A DNA stretch of 64,000 bases, taken from assembly GCA_034620365.1 (NCBI GenBank), contig JAQGEQ010000081.1, forward strand, positions 434,001 through 498,000, in the 5' to 3' direction. Position 1 is the stretch's first letter. Each line of letters starts with the position of its first letter. Position numbers and translations under genes: made by a program. Shown here one piece after another: positions 49,681 to 59,584 of the stretch. The notes beneath the pieces were generated by a model. That model was given only the letters and a program-made list of their open reading frames with translations. It ran no database searches and was not told the origin of the DNA. Source of the stretch: Pegea sp. RAD2-039. Lineage: Eukaryota; Chordata; Thaliacea; Salpida; Salpidae.

Positions 49681-50335
49681 GTGTGTTGGTTCAATAGAAG
49701 TGAATGTAATGAAATAATTAATGTCTTAATATAGTTGAAATTAAAAGAAAATTAGTAAATTTACCCTAAACTAGTTTGAGCCCATATTATATTGCAAGAG
49801 ATACAGATAGTATAGCATTTCATTGTTAAAATAATTATAAAATGAAATTAAGCAAGAGTGTAAGGATTCTTTCTTTAGTAATTTAATTTGTCAAAACTAT
49901 ATAATACTTACTATTTATAAAAAAACATTTCCATTTAGCTTTACTAGGATAAGCAAAGTTTATCTTTATGTCACCCTTAAAAAAGGACAGGTTCTAAAAT
50001 TACAAAAACAACACCTACAAGAACGTGCTTTCAATGTAATGAATTTCAAAACTATTGTATAATGTAATCTCAATCTCAAGTTTATCGTTTTTAAAGGAAA
50101 TAACTTTTGAATTTTACAAGCAAATTTTCATAAGGAGAATATATGTAATATAATATTAAAATTTTACTTCCTAAAAATGGTATTTTACGGAAATTTAATT
50201 TCAAATAAAATTTTTTGTTTGTATGTTTATGTAATTTACTTTTTACAGAAATAACTTGAAGTTTTTTTAGTTAAAACAAATTGCATAACAACTAAAATAT
50301 AGATAAATAAAAATGAATTTACTCTGTGAAATCTA
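49681..50335. repeat. Repeat block Q-R
   Basis: Diverged Q near 49790 (TATATTGCAAGAGATACAGA), then R and following sequence aligned with 35330-35790 (TGTCACCCTTAAAAAAGGAC near 49970; CAAGAACGTGCTTTCAATGT near 50018). Confidence 0.6.
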
Positions 50336-50905
50336 TTTATTATCTATTTATTATAGAAAATGATTCTAACAATAAAACATTTGCTTCCCATTCTATTCAT
50401 ATGCTTAAATCAAAAACAATTTTGACGCTTACAATGCATTAATGACGGAAGTTTATCATGACAATCGTAATTATATTATTAATCTGTTTTTATTGGCTTA
50501 ATAAATTTGTGGAAATATATTTTTAGTATGTAATAGATTAATAAGAATTAGTTTATTTGTCAGTAATAAGATTGTCAGTACAAAAGTAGGCTGTTAAATA
50601 GTTAAAAACCAATTATCTAACGGCTAGTGCCGCATTTTAACATCAAGTTGTATTTAAGAATTTTTTTTGGTTTGAAATGATTTTTTTAGTTTAAGAAGTC
50701 AAATGAAAGATAAAAAATTTAACGTAAGTTTAACAGCGACAACTAGCGACTGTTCAAGTTTACAAATAATTCGACAAAAGTTTTGAAAACAAAATATATT
50801 AAACTGATATAACAACAAATAACTTGTTTAATTGTCTTACTTATAAACATTTGTATAGAAAGTTGAATCAACTTATGCTACTAAAATATTTGCTGCTATG
50901 ATCTA
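50336..50905. repeat. Repeat block V-W variant
   Basis: 50390-50660 aligns with 11535-11805 and the later part with 41120-41460. W variant AACAGCGACAACTAGCGACT at 50733, a complete-stem version of the TGTTCAAG subfamily. Confidence 0.6.
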
Positions 50906-51944
50906 TTAAATTTTTAGGTTAATTTTCTAGATAGAAAAGTTTAGCACTAAAAAATATGAAATTAATTTTTTTAGTAATTTTCCAAATCAAGTTGTTATCA
51001 ATTTGTAGATTATATTTTTACTAGCTAAAATCAAATAAATTTGCAAGATCTAGTGAATTTGTTAAATTATCAACAAAAGTAAACTTTGAAGGTAAATTAC
51101 GAGGATTCTAAAATTCTTTTTTGGATTTCTTAAAAAAACAATTTTCCAACGGAAGAAAAAATACATAGTTGAAAACTGACAGCTATAACTGTTGTTTGTT
51201 TTGACTTATATAGCTTTTTTAATTAGAAAATGATTTATTCTTCATGGAAACTAATCTAAAAAAGTAAATTTTTTTTGTATTTTTTTCTTATGTTTAAAAT
51301 TAAAAACAATCTTAAAGCACACAAATCATTAATGACAGAAGATTCCTATGACAATTGTAATAGTATTATTAATTTGTTTTAGAACTATTTAAAATTTTGT
51401 TCAATTATATCTTTGACAAGTAATTCATTAATACGATATAATTTATCTGTCAGTAATACAATTGTCAGTACAAAAGTAAGCAGTTAAACAGTCTAAAATC
51501 AATTCTACAAGAGCTAAGTGCTAAGTGCCACAGTTTATTATTAAATCGTACTAAAGAAAAATAATCTTGTTTTAAAATGGTTTTTCAGAATGAGAAATCA
51601 AATTAAAAAAAATTTAGTACCAACAGCGACAGCCTGCGGATGTTGTGACTTAAAAGTAACTTGTTTGATTTTTAACAAAATAAAGTAAACTAAACCTATA
51701 AACAAACAACTTGCTTGATTTTGTTATTGGCAAACATTTATGTAGAAAATAAAATCTACTATTAGGTTTTTTGCTGATATTTTTTGTTGAATTAAATCTT
51801 ATATAAATATTTTTCTAAACGCAGTAGGTGTAAAAATTCTATTTTTTCAATAGTTTTTTTTAATTTTAAATGTGATCTTAGTTAGCAAAAATTATAATTT
51901 ATAAAATTTATTAATTAAAAAAAGGTTGAAAATAGCCAAAGGCT
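50906..51944. repeat. Repeat block U-V-W, cut at right end
   Basis: Follows 25200-26230: TTTCTAGATAGAAAAGTTTA near 50929, U near 51060, V near 51327, W at 51621-51645 (CAACAGCGACAGCCTGCGGA). The W tail stops at AGCCAAAGGCTTG near 51934, where unrelated sequence starts. Confidence 0.6.
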
Positions 51945-52243
51945 TGTATTTTTCAACATTAAAATCTTTTCTTTGATATCAAGATCGAAAATCTATTCGA
52001 TTGAAGTTTACCGACATTTTTAAATAACAAGTTGACGGTTTGGTTTATACGCATAAATCAATAGCACTGATATTACTGAAAAACAATGTACGAAGTTTGG
52101 TTTTCAGAAAATACTGTAAAAAACAAATAGGGTGAAAGTTCCACAAGCTGTATGTTCAAGGTTTGGACTCGATAAACGTAATCGCTTACAACTATCACCT
52201 AAAAAGCTGTCACTCCTTTACACGGTACATTAAGAAGCGTCAA

Positions 52244-52251
52244 TGACGTCA
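52244..52251. promoter_or_regulatory. CRE-like palindrome TGACGTCA
   Basis: Perfect match to the known CREB/ATF site, inside the G+C-richer island. Function is inferred from the motif only. Confidence 0.3.
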
Positions 52252-52266
52252 TCTGGCGATAACAAG

Positions 52267-52274
52267 TCACGTCA
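52267..52274. promoter_or_regulatory. CRE-like site TCACGTCA
   Basis: One base from the perfect site, 23 bases after the first TGACGTCA. The motif alone is the evidence. Confidence 0.2.
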
Positions 52275-52363
52275 TGGAGTTTTGCTGAAGACGGTGCCTT
52301 TTTCTGGAAACACGTTTTGCGCTTTTAATTCCACCCGAAATCAGTCATCCAAATCGGTCATCT

Positions 52364-52371
52364 TGACGTCA
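52364..52371. promoter_or_regulatory. CRE-like palindrome TGACGTCA
   Basis: Second perfect CREB/ATF-type palindrome, 120 bases from the first. Such 8-mers are rare in DNA this A+T-rich, so two in one island is unlikely by chance. Confidence 0.3.
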
Positions 52372-52430
52372 CAAAGAGCGACGATCGTTGCTTTTCTAAT
52401 CAAATCAAAACCTTAAACGGATCTGTCTAA

Positions 52431-52946
52431 TATTATTGAGTATTTAGTAAGAGGGATATCAGAAGCTCTGGTTTTCATTTGAAATTAAAATTATTATGTA
52501 AACTTATTTCAGTTGTATGATTGTCGGGTTAATACAAATAAAATTGTTTTTGCTAAAAGCGGAAAACATATTTTTTGACTTTTAAATTTCTCTTTTACAT
52601 ATACATTCTCTATTCAGATACAAAATATTTCTGATTGATAATTATCGAATTTTTAAATAAACATTTTATGGATTGTTTTTTTAACAATATTTTTTTTAAA
52701 TTTAGTATTACAAACAATTATTACTTTTTACATACAGAATTTACTAAAAGAATTTGTTTTCGTTAGTTTTTAAGTATAAATTAACCACTATAATTCAATC
52801 TATGAAAATAGCATGAATGAATAAGAACTTCATTTGTAAATATTTAATATAACTATAAATTCGTCTCTTTGATAATATTTATTGTTTACTTTTTAACCTA
52901 AGTAGTTTTTAGAAAATATTAGATTTTACTTCATAAACCTTATTAA
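52431..52946. repeat. S-T fragments, otherwise unique
   Basis: ACTTATTTCAGTTGTATGAT near 52501 and TTTTTGCTAAAAGC near 52546 recall the S stretch at 5650. T-like sequence is near 52631. From 52660 to 52946 nothing else was placed. Confidence 0.4.
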
Positions 52947-53890
52947 ACTTAAGCAAAATTGATTGTTTTGTGTAAGTAAAATGTTTTGATAAAAATAATA
53001 AAAATCTAACTAATGATTTTTGAGTTTTATGTTTCTATAGTAGAAAAAGATGACGCTAGACGTCGCTGAAGATAAATAATTTTGAAATCCTTGCATTGCT
53101 TCAGGCTATGTTGTTGTAAGTGATATTTAATAACGTGAAATTTAAGGTTTACTTTCAAACTTTGTTAAAATTATGAATAATTATGTTTAAATTAAAAACA
53201 AAAACTTTCTTAACAAGTAACTTTTCGTATCAAACAAAATTAAAAATTGTATAGGAAATTATTTTTTTTATTTTAACTTTAAAGTAAATTAAAACTTTTT
53301 ATCATACATTTTTATGGAATAAAAGACTAACAAACTATCTACTATTTTACCTTGGCAGATCCTACCGTTTGAAAAAATTTTAGTTTTCGTTGTATCTGAG
53401 TTTATTTAAAAATATCAAGGAATAATTTCCATAAAAATTAGAAAAATCTTAAATAAGGTAATCAAAATTATCAAAATATACAACAAAAAAATTTAGAATG
53501 AAATAAAATATTATAATATTTTAATAATCTAGATCCTTAACTAATGCAAGTGTTTTGTAGCTTCATATGTTTGCTTTTGTTTCTACTTTTATCAGAAAAA
53601 CAATTTATATAATTTATAAGTTGAAACTTGTTCAACCTCAAAATAACAATAATCGATAATGATGGTAAGAACACCCAAATTTCAGGTAAAATTTTGTAAT
53701 ACTCATGTTATATATTATTGCATTTTAATCTAATGTTTGTGAGTTAAAGTTTTAAAATGTTTACTTACTGCAAAATTTGGTAAATCTTTTAATTTTAAAA
53801 TTATGCGATATTTACAAGATTTTATTAACCAAAAATTCCTTATTTTTCTTTCTACAGTCCTATTAATTTTTTATTTTAATTGCATTGTGA
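52947..53890. repeat. Direct duplicate of 14850-15895
   Basis: Begins ACTTAAGCAAAATTGATTG and ends in A-B. Z hairpin at 53620-53636 is perfect. GACGTCGCTGAAG here replaces ATTCATCGCTGAAG of the other copy. Confidence 0.7.
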
Positions 53891-54380
53891 AATTTGAAAA
53901 AATTGTTATTTCAAAATGTAATCTATTTCTAGTAAGAAAATTATTTTTGCATTTAAAAAAAAATTAAATGAAAGAAAATCTTAAATTTATAATTATATTA
54001 AAAAAATTCATGTTTATGTAATATAAAATTTAAGGAGACGTCATTATCCAGTATTTACGCTGATTTTTACATTTTATTAGAACTCAAATCTTTCATAGTA
54101 GTTTTCATTGGTTTTCATTAGAATGTAGCGTTTCTAGTTTTTGTTTGCAATATAAACAACTTACTTCGATAAATTGAAGAAATTTACTCTTTTGTTTTAC
54201 AAAAGTAAACAAATATTAACTAATTACAAACTTTTGGAATGGAAACTTATTTATGTAATAAATTGATTGAGCAATATTTCATAAAGCTGTTAAAATATTG
54301 TTTGATAAATCAATAACAGTATGGTAACTTCTGACTAGTTTTTCTTAGATGTAAATAAAAAGCTAAATTTGAAAATTGTT
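53891..54380. repeat. Repeat block, module G
   Basis: GGAGACGTCATTATCCAG near 54033, hairpin 54189-54205 (CTTTTGT, three-base loop, ACAAAAG), then TTGAGCAATATTTCATAAAG near 54266. 53900-54020 was not placed. Confidence 0.6.
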
Positions 54381-55189
54381 TCTAATAGGAAAAAAAATTT
54401 AGTTGAAAATTGACAGATAGAACTTTTGTCTATTTTGACTTATATAGCTTCTTGAATGAAAAAGTGATTTGTTTATCATACAAACTGATGTAAACAATAA
54501 AAGTTTCGCTTTATTTTCATTTTTTTTGTTTAAATCAAAACAATTTTGAAAAACACAAATCATTAATGACAGACGCTGTTGAAGACAGGCAAAATAATGT
54601 TATTATTTCCTTTTATATACTTTATCAAAATATTCTAATTCCAACAGTTTGTTGTCAAATTATATTTAGGAAAATTATATCTGTATAAAAGTGACTTACC
54701 AGTATAAGAAGTTAAATGAAGGATAGCTAATTCAACGTAAAGTCAACAGTAACAAATAGCGACTGTTTAAGTTCTCAAATAATTTGATAGAAGTTGAAAC
54801 AAAATTTATTAAACTAAAATGACAACAACCAACTCGTTTTGTTTTGTTGTTAACAAACATTTGTATAGAAAATCTAATCAACTTAAGCTAGTAGATGATT
54901 TGCTGCTATGTAAATTATAGCGATTAAAATGATTTTCCACACGCAAAAGGAGTAACAATTTGCTAACTTCTTAATAAACTGTTTTGAATTTAACATCTAG
55001 ACTTACGATAAGATAAGAAATTAAATAATTTTAGTTTAAATAAATGATCTGATACATGATTTATGTTAGCAAATTTAGCATTGTAATTTGTTAACATGAT
55101 TTAATTCATTTGTCAGTAATACAATTGTCAGTACAAAAGTAAGCAGCAACTGTAAAGCATCAACTTTAGTCTGTTTTTACTTTGATATT
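54381..55189. repeat. Diverged U-V-W block
   Basis: U near 54400-54480, V-like near 54558, W variant CAACAGTAACAAATAGCGAC at 54744 followed by TGTTT. After 55020 the order breaks up, with TCATTTGTCAGTAATACAAT near 55107. Confidence 0.5.
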
Positions 55190-56297
55190 TCAGAATAAGA
55201 AATTGAATAAAGAAGAAGATAAATTAAAATGCCAACAGCGACAGCTGGCAGATGTTGTAAATAATTTGTTCGAATAAAATGTTAGAAATAAATTAAATTA
55301 AACTAAGCCAATGACAAACAACTCGTTTCTTGAAAATTGTTATGTTGACTTATTTCAGTACAATATTATTAGGGTTACCGCAAATGAAAATTGATTTTAC
55401 TAAAAGCAGAACAGATATGTTTTTAACTTTAATTATTCTTTTATTTAATATCAAAATAAAAAATATATTTGATTGATGATTGAATAACAAAAATTCTTGA
55501 TTTTCAATTTCTAAATTTTAGTTTTTACTAGCAAAATTGAAAAATATTTTATATCTCATTTATTGTGCATTTGTTGAATAATCTACAAAAGGTACACTTT
55601 AAAGGTAAACAATATATATCGTAAAACTGTTTTTGTTTGATTTCAAAACAAAAACCTGTTTTTAGTAATAGAAATAATTAATCAAAAATTTACATTTAAA
55701 GAATTTGTCTATTTTGACTTTATATAACTTCTTGAATGAGAAATGATTCTCAAATTTCATAGAAGGTGATCTAAAAAGTAACAGTTTTCTTCTAAATTAT
55801 TTCCTATGTTAAAATAAAAAAATTGCCGAAGTAATTTATAACAGAAGCTGTTCATGACAAACACAATGATATTAGTAAATTTATTTTTTAAACTTTATTA
55901 GAATTATAAATCTATATTTTTGAATTGGAATACATTAATAAGATATAATTTATATGTCAATGATACCATTGTCAGTTAAACAGTCTAAATTCAAATCTCT
56001 AAGAGCTAAGTGCCACAATTTAATAACAATTTGTATTTAAAAAAGTATTATTGTTTTGAAATGATTTTTCAAAATAGTTTTTCTGGTCGACAATAATTTA
56101 GATGTTGCCGTTAATCAAAATGTAACTCTTATTTAAATAAAGACTTCAACTTAAAATTGATAAAATTTTTCTGGAAAAGAGTTTTTAAACTTTTATTTTT
56201 ATAAAATATTAGATTGTTTTTAAATATAGATAAAATAAATAGATTTGCTTAAAAATTCGGCTAAAATGTTTTTCGACTAAATAAAAAATATGTTTTA
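55190..56297. repeat. Segmental duplicate of 5490-6675
   Basis: W core at 55232-55256 (CAACAGCGACAGCTGGCAGA), then the same S-T-U-V-X order. It has lost parts of X near 56155 relative to 6430-6560 and ends at AAAAAATATGTTTTA, joined to the ZNF upstream copy. Confidence 0.7.
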
Positions 56298-57119
56298 GCA
56301 TTTAGCTTATTTTGATAATTTTCTGTAAAATATTTACTCAAATTCTCATACAAAAATGTTTAAATTTGATTAAGTAAGCGATTTGCATATTACTTGTGAT
56401 ATTTTATTCTATCTGGATAAGAAATTGATCTGAACTATAAAAGTGGCAAGACCATAGGTCCAGTATATAGATAAATTCTAACAAACCGACTTCATCAAAA
56501 CAAATTTGCCATTGACAATTCTGCAATAAAACTTGCTCTGGTGAAGATCTGCAAAAGTATGAAATAGTTGCTCTTTTGGTTTCATCTCACCTGTAGTGAT
56601 GTGAGCAAGAAAATTTATGATATATTTGATCACAGCCTGATGGAGCAAATAAGATTTAAATGATCTCAATTGCAGATGTATATCCACTCAATTGGTCCAA
56701 ATTAATTCCGAAATTTGTAACGATAGACCAACGAAACAATTTCTAGTTTTTATAAATCAATTGATGGACGGGATACCTCTATAAAGAAAGTTGTCACATT
56801 GGTCTCAGTGGTTGGTGATTTCGATTCTTATAAAAATGCTAGCATGCTGTATTTTGTTGCCATGAAATACACCAAAAGTCACAAAAAACTTACTTTCGAC
56901 CGTGAAGACAGAAAAAACCATTGAAAAAAAATCATCAAAAATAAGGTCAATGAAACTGTGGAGAAGTTTAAAAATAAGTTAAGTCATATTTAATAAGTCG
57001 AAATTCTAGAATATTCAAGTCTTATTACCCAAGGCAATTTTTATAAATAATTCATTTAAAAATAAGTTTTCTGTATACTAATATCTTAAATGTTACCTGA
57101 ACAGATTCGATGTTTCTGA
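56298..57119. repeat. Orphan third copy of the ZNF upstream region
   Basis: Aligns with 40050-40870, about 92 percent alike over its middle, but no zinc-finger array lies beside it. The plus strand is open for almost 90 codons (about 56655-56917, ending MKYTKSHKKLTFDREDRKN) and the minus strand for 69 codons (56478-56687). Differences from the 40 kb copy nearly all alter amino acids. It is best read as a truncated cassette copy. Confidence 0.6.
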
Positions 57120-57560
57120 CAATTTTTTCAATAAACTAAAAACCAAGAGAAAATTATTTTAATTAGATTATATGTGATTAGTAATAACTACATTAAAGCC
57201 TTAAAGGTTGACTTTCACCCCACATTTATTAGTAAAAAGTGTTTTTGTTACTTTAAAAAGCGACGTTTTTTCTTTAAAAATATTATATAGAATTTTATAA
57301 TCTATTTCAAACAATAATCCGTAGTAGAGCTCAACAAAATACTATCTGCTCCAAATTCTTTTAAATTTTTCTTCCAAAATATTGTTAGAGATATCAAAAT
57401 AAATCTAGAAATATTAAATAGATACAGCAAACGAATTATTTAATTGTATTGATGATATAAATTAAAATATTACATTTTGTAAACACGTTTAAATGTAGGT
57501 TACACCTTATTACTACCACAAGTACTAAATCTGTGAAGTTACTAACTTTGTAATACTTAA
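57120..57560. repeat. Repeat block, K and left flank
   Basis: Matches 36880-37330 and 62480-62830: CCCACATTTATTAGT near 57220, AGATACAGCAAACGAATT near 57420, GGTTACACCTTATTACTACC near 57498. Confidence 0.6.
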
Positions 57561-58200
57561 TTATTTCTTAGTCAAAAAAAATCAAAAGATCAAAAATATT
57601 TTGTGCATCACGGTATCAAAAGGATTAACTTAAAAATATTTTAAAACTTCAGCAACAACATTTTTTGACTAAATAGAAACACCTCTCATAAGCAATACAG
57701 AAAATTACAAGGTATGAAAGAATACTGTCTTTAATTATAATGTATGTTGAAAAGATAAATAAAAACATCCATCAAAAGAAAAACAATTCAAAAAGACAAC
57801 CACTAGACAACAACCACAAAAAGTCAATGGTTGGACTTTCCGCAATTGTTAAACTCATTACAAGCGACTTTATTGATAATTGATAATCAACAATACCAAC
57901 AACCAACTGAATAGTTTACTTTTCTTTTAACTGAAATTATCAGTTTCCAACATGAATAAGATCTAAAAAAAATTGACCAAAAAGTTCACAACTTTGATGG
58001 TAACAGGAAAAGTCAAGCCCTATAAATAAACCTGTTTTAGTCTCATGTTTAATGTAGTTTGCAAAATTGTTTTACAAAATCTCGTAAAAAGAAACAGACA
58101 TGTTTGAACAAAATCTTATCTAAATTATTATTCTACACATGATATTAACGACCACTTAAATATTATGTTAAATATTTTTTATTTCTCTGAGTTTTCCACT
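57561..58200. repeat. P-type block
   Basis: 57650-57900 matches 62850-63000 and 18090-18240 (AACAATTCAAAAAGACAACC near 57783). P hairpin at 57929-57945, TTTTAGTCTCATG near 58034, then a stretch matching 37880-38040 (CAGACATGTTTGAA near 58097). Confidence 0.55.
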
Positions 58201-58899
58201 AACGCTTGTTGTTTGAAGTATGACTTTTATATAATTAACTACACATGTCTTTGCTTTTCTATATCCATACAACAAATTGCAAAAAAAAAATTAATTTAAC
58301 CGAAAATAAGTTTTACAACCTTTTTTATATTGTAGTAGTTTATAAATACATTAAGAGATTTTAAGACTTTTCTAAATAAATATATTTAAAATAAAAACAT
58401 TTAAGTGGTTGGTAGAAAGTGAAAAACATATTTTCTATTAACAGAAACCTAAAAATTTTGTTTAAACCACCAAATAATTTTCAGATAAACATAAAAGAAT
58501 ATATAATTATTTATTTCTGTAAAATTTTCCCTTTATCGCCACTTAGAGGAATTATTACTATAATCTTACAATTTTAAAATTGTTAACTTCTACAAATAAC
58601 GTATGGATTATCATTACATATTTAGCTCTAATAACTTGTTTTTGGTTTTTTGGATACAATTTGGAAATGAAGACTTTTCAGCGCAGAAAGCTTTTAAGTA
58701 AACATATAAGAAGATTGTTTAAGATTAAGGAAGCATATTGATTGGAAATATCATCTGAGTCATTTGGTGGTGAAACTAAAAAGACAATAAAAACATCAAA
58801 AAAATTTAGAGTTAAAAATAATAAACTTTTTAATGATTGTAAAATTACAGCAATTAAATTATTTTTATTACTTTAACAATAAACTTTTGTTTACAAAAT
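58201..58899. other. No gene or clear repeat seen
   Basis: No module landmark was found. It holds a 16-base perfect palindrome ACAATTTTAAAATTGT near 58570 and otherwise simple A+T-rich DNA. It may be the left part of the inverted block that follows, too diverged to tell. Confidence 0.35.
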
Positions 58900-59275
58900 C
58901 AAAAAAATTGAATATGGTATGTACTTCAACAAATGAGTTAGATGTTTACAAATTTTTAGAATTTCGCCAGAAAAAATTATAATCTATAATTAAAAACTAA
59001 GTTTACCAAGTTTTGGAAGATTTAAAATCAAAATAGAAAATTATAAACAATCTTAGAAAAAATTTTTTTTGTTCTATGGCGTTTTTGTTCAGAAAGCAAG
59101 CCATCAAATTTTATTTAAATTACTTGGTAAGTATCAATCAAATATATTTTGTTTTCTGATAATAAGTAATGGTCAAATTAAAGTTACAAAGTATGTTTTC
59201 GGCTTTTAGCGAAATCAATTTTATTTGTTTTAACCTCACAAACACCTAATTTAAATAAGATAATATATCAATTCT
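58900..59275 (-). repeat. Inverted, diverged S-T-U block
   Basis: On the minus strand it reads S (AATTGATTTCGCTAAAAGCC), then T (ATATTTGATTGATA), then a U-like stretch (TTATAGATTATAATTTTTTC), the same order as direct copies at 5690-5900 and 52530-52700. Second reversed block in the window. Confidence 0.5.
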
Positions 59276-59584
59276 AATTTCCAATGAGTATTTGCCCAAA
59301 TTACTTTGATGAACGACGGTGAAATATTTTTGCTATGAGTGTCATACCTGATATAATTTTATTTTTGTTTTCCGACAACTCTAATTACTGAAAGTGAAAT
59401 TATTTTCTTCATTTAAAATTTATATATATATATTCCTAATTGTTCTAAAATGGGAAGACAAACAAAATGTTGAATTCAAGATGTATTTTGTTTTTAAAAT
59501 GAATGTTATTTTTAACAGTTGTTAATAAAATTGTTAAGAAATTGATGAATTAAGGAACTTAAAATAACTAACTTAATATAACTT
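59276..59584. repeat. F fragment and unplaced sequence
   Basis: TAATTGTTCTAAAATGGGAA near 59436 and AAATTGATGAATTAAGGAAC near 59538 match 95-215. The first 150 bases were not placed. Confidence 0.4.

Larger units (their letters stand above)
51945..52430. other. G+C-richer island unlike its surroundings
   Basis: About 490 bases, at roughly 40-45 percent G+C in its core (52130-52400), match no other part of the window. The block interrupts the W tail on its left. It holds TGACGTCA at 52244 and 52364 and TCACGTCA at 52267. I see no long frame, no clear terminal inverted repeat and no target duplication. It could be a small nonautonomous transposon, an exon or regulatory piece of a host gene, or transferred DNA. 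Confidence 0.55.

Noticed and set aside
58569-58584. A 16-base palindrome ACAATTTTAAAATTGT as a protein site
   Set aside because: It is composed almost only of A and T in an A+T-rich region, so such dyads are expected by chance and no second copy was found.
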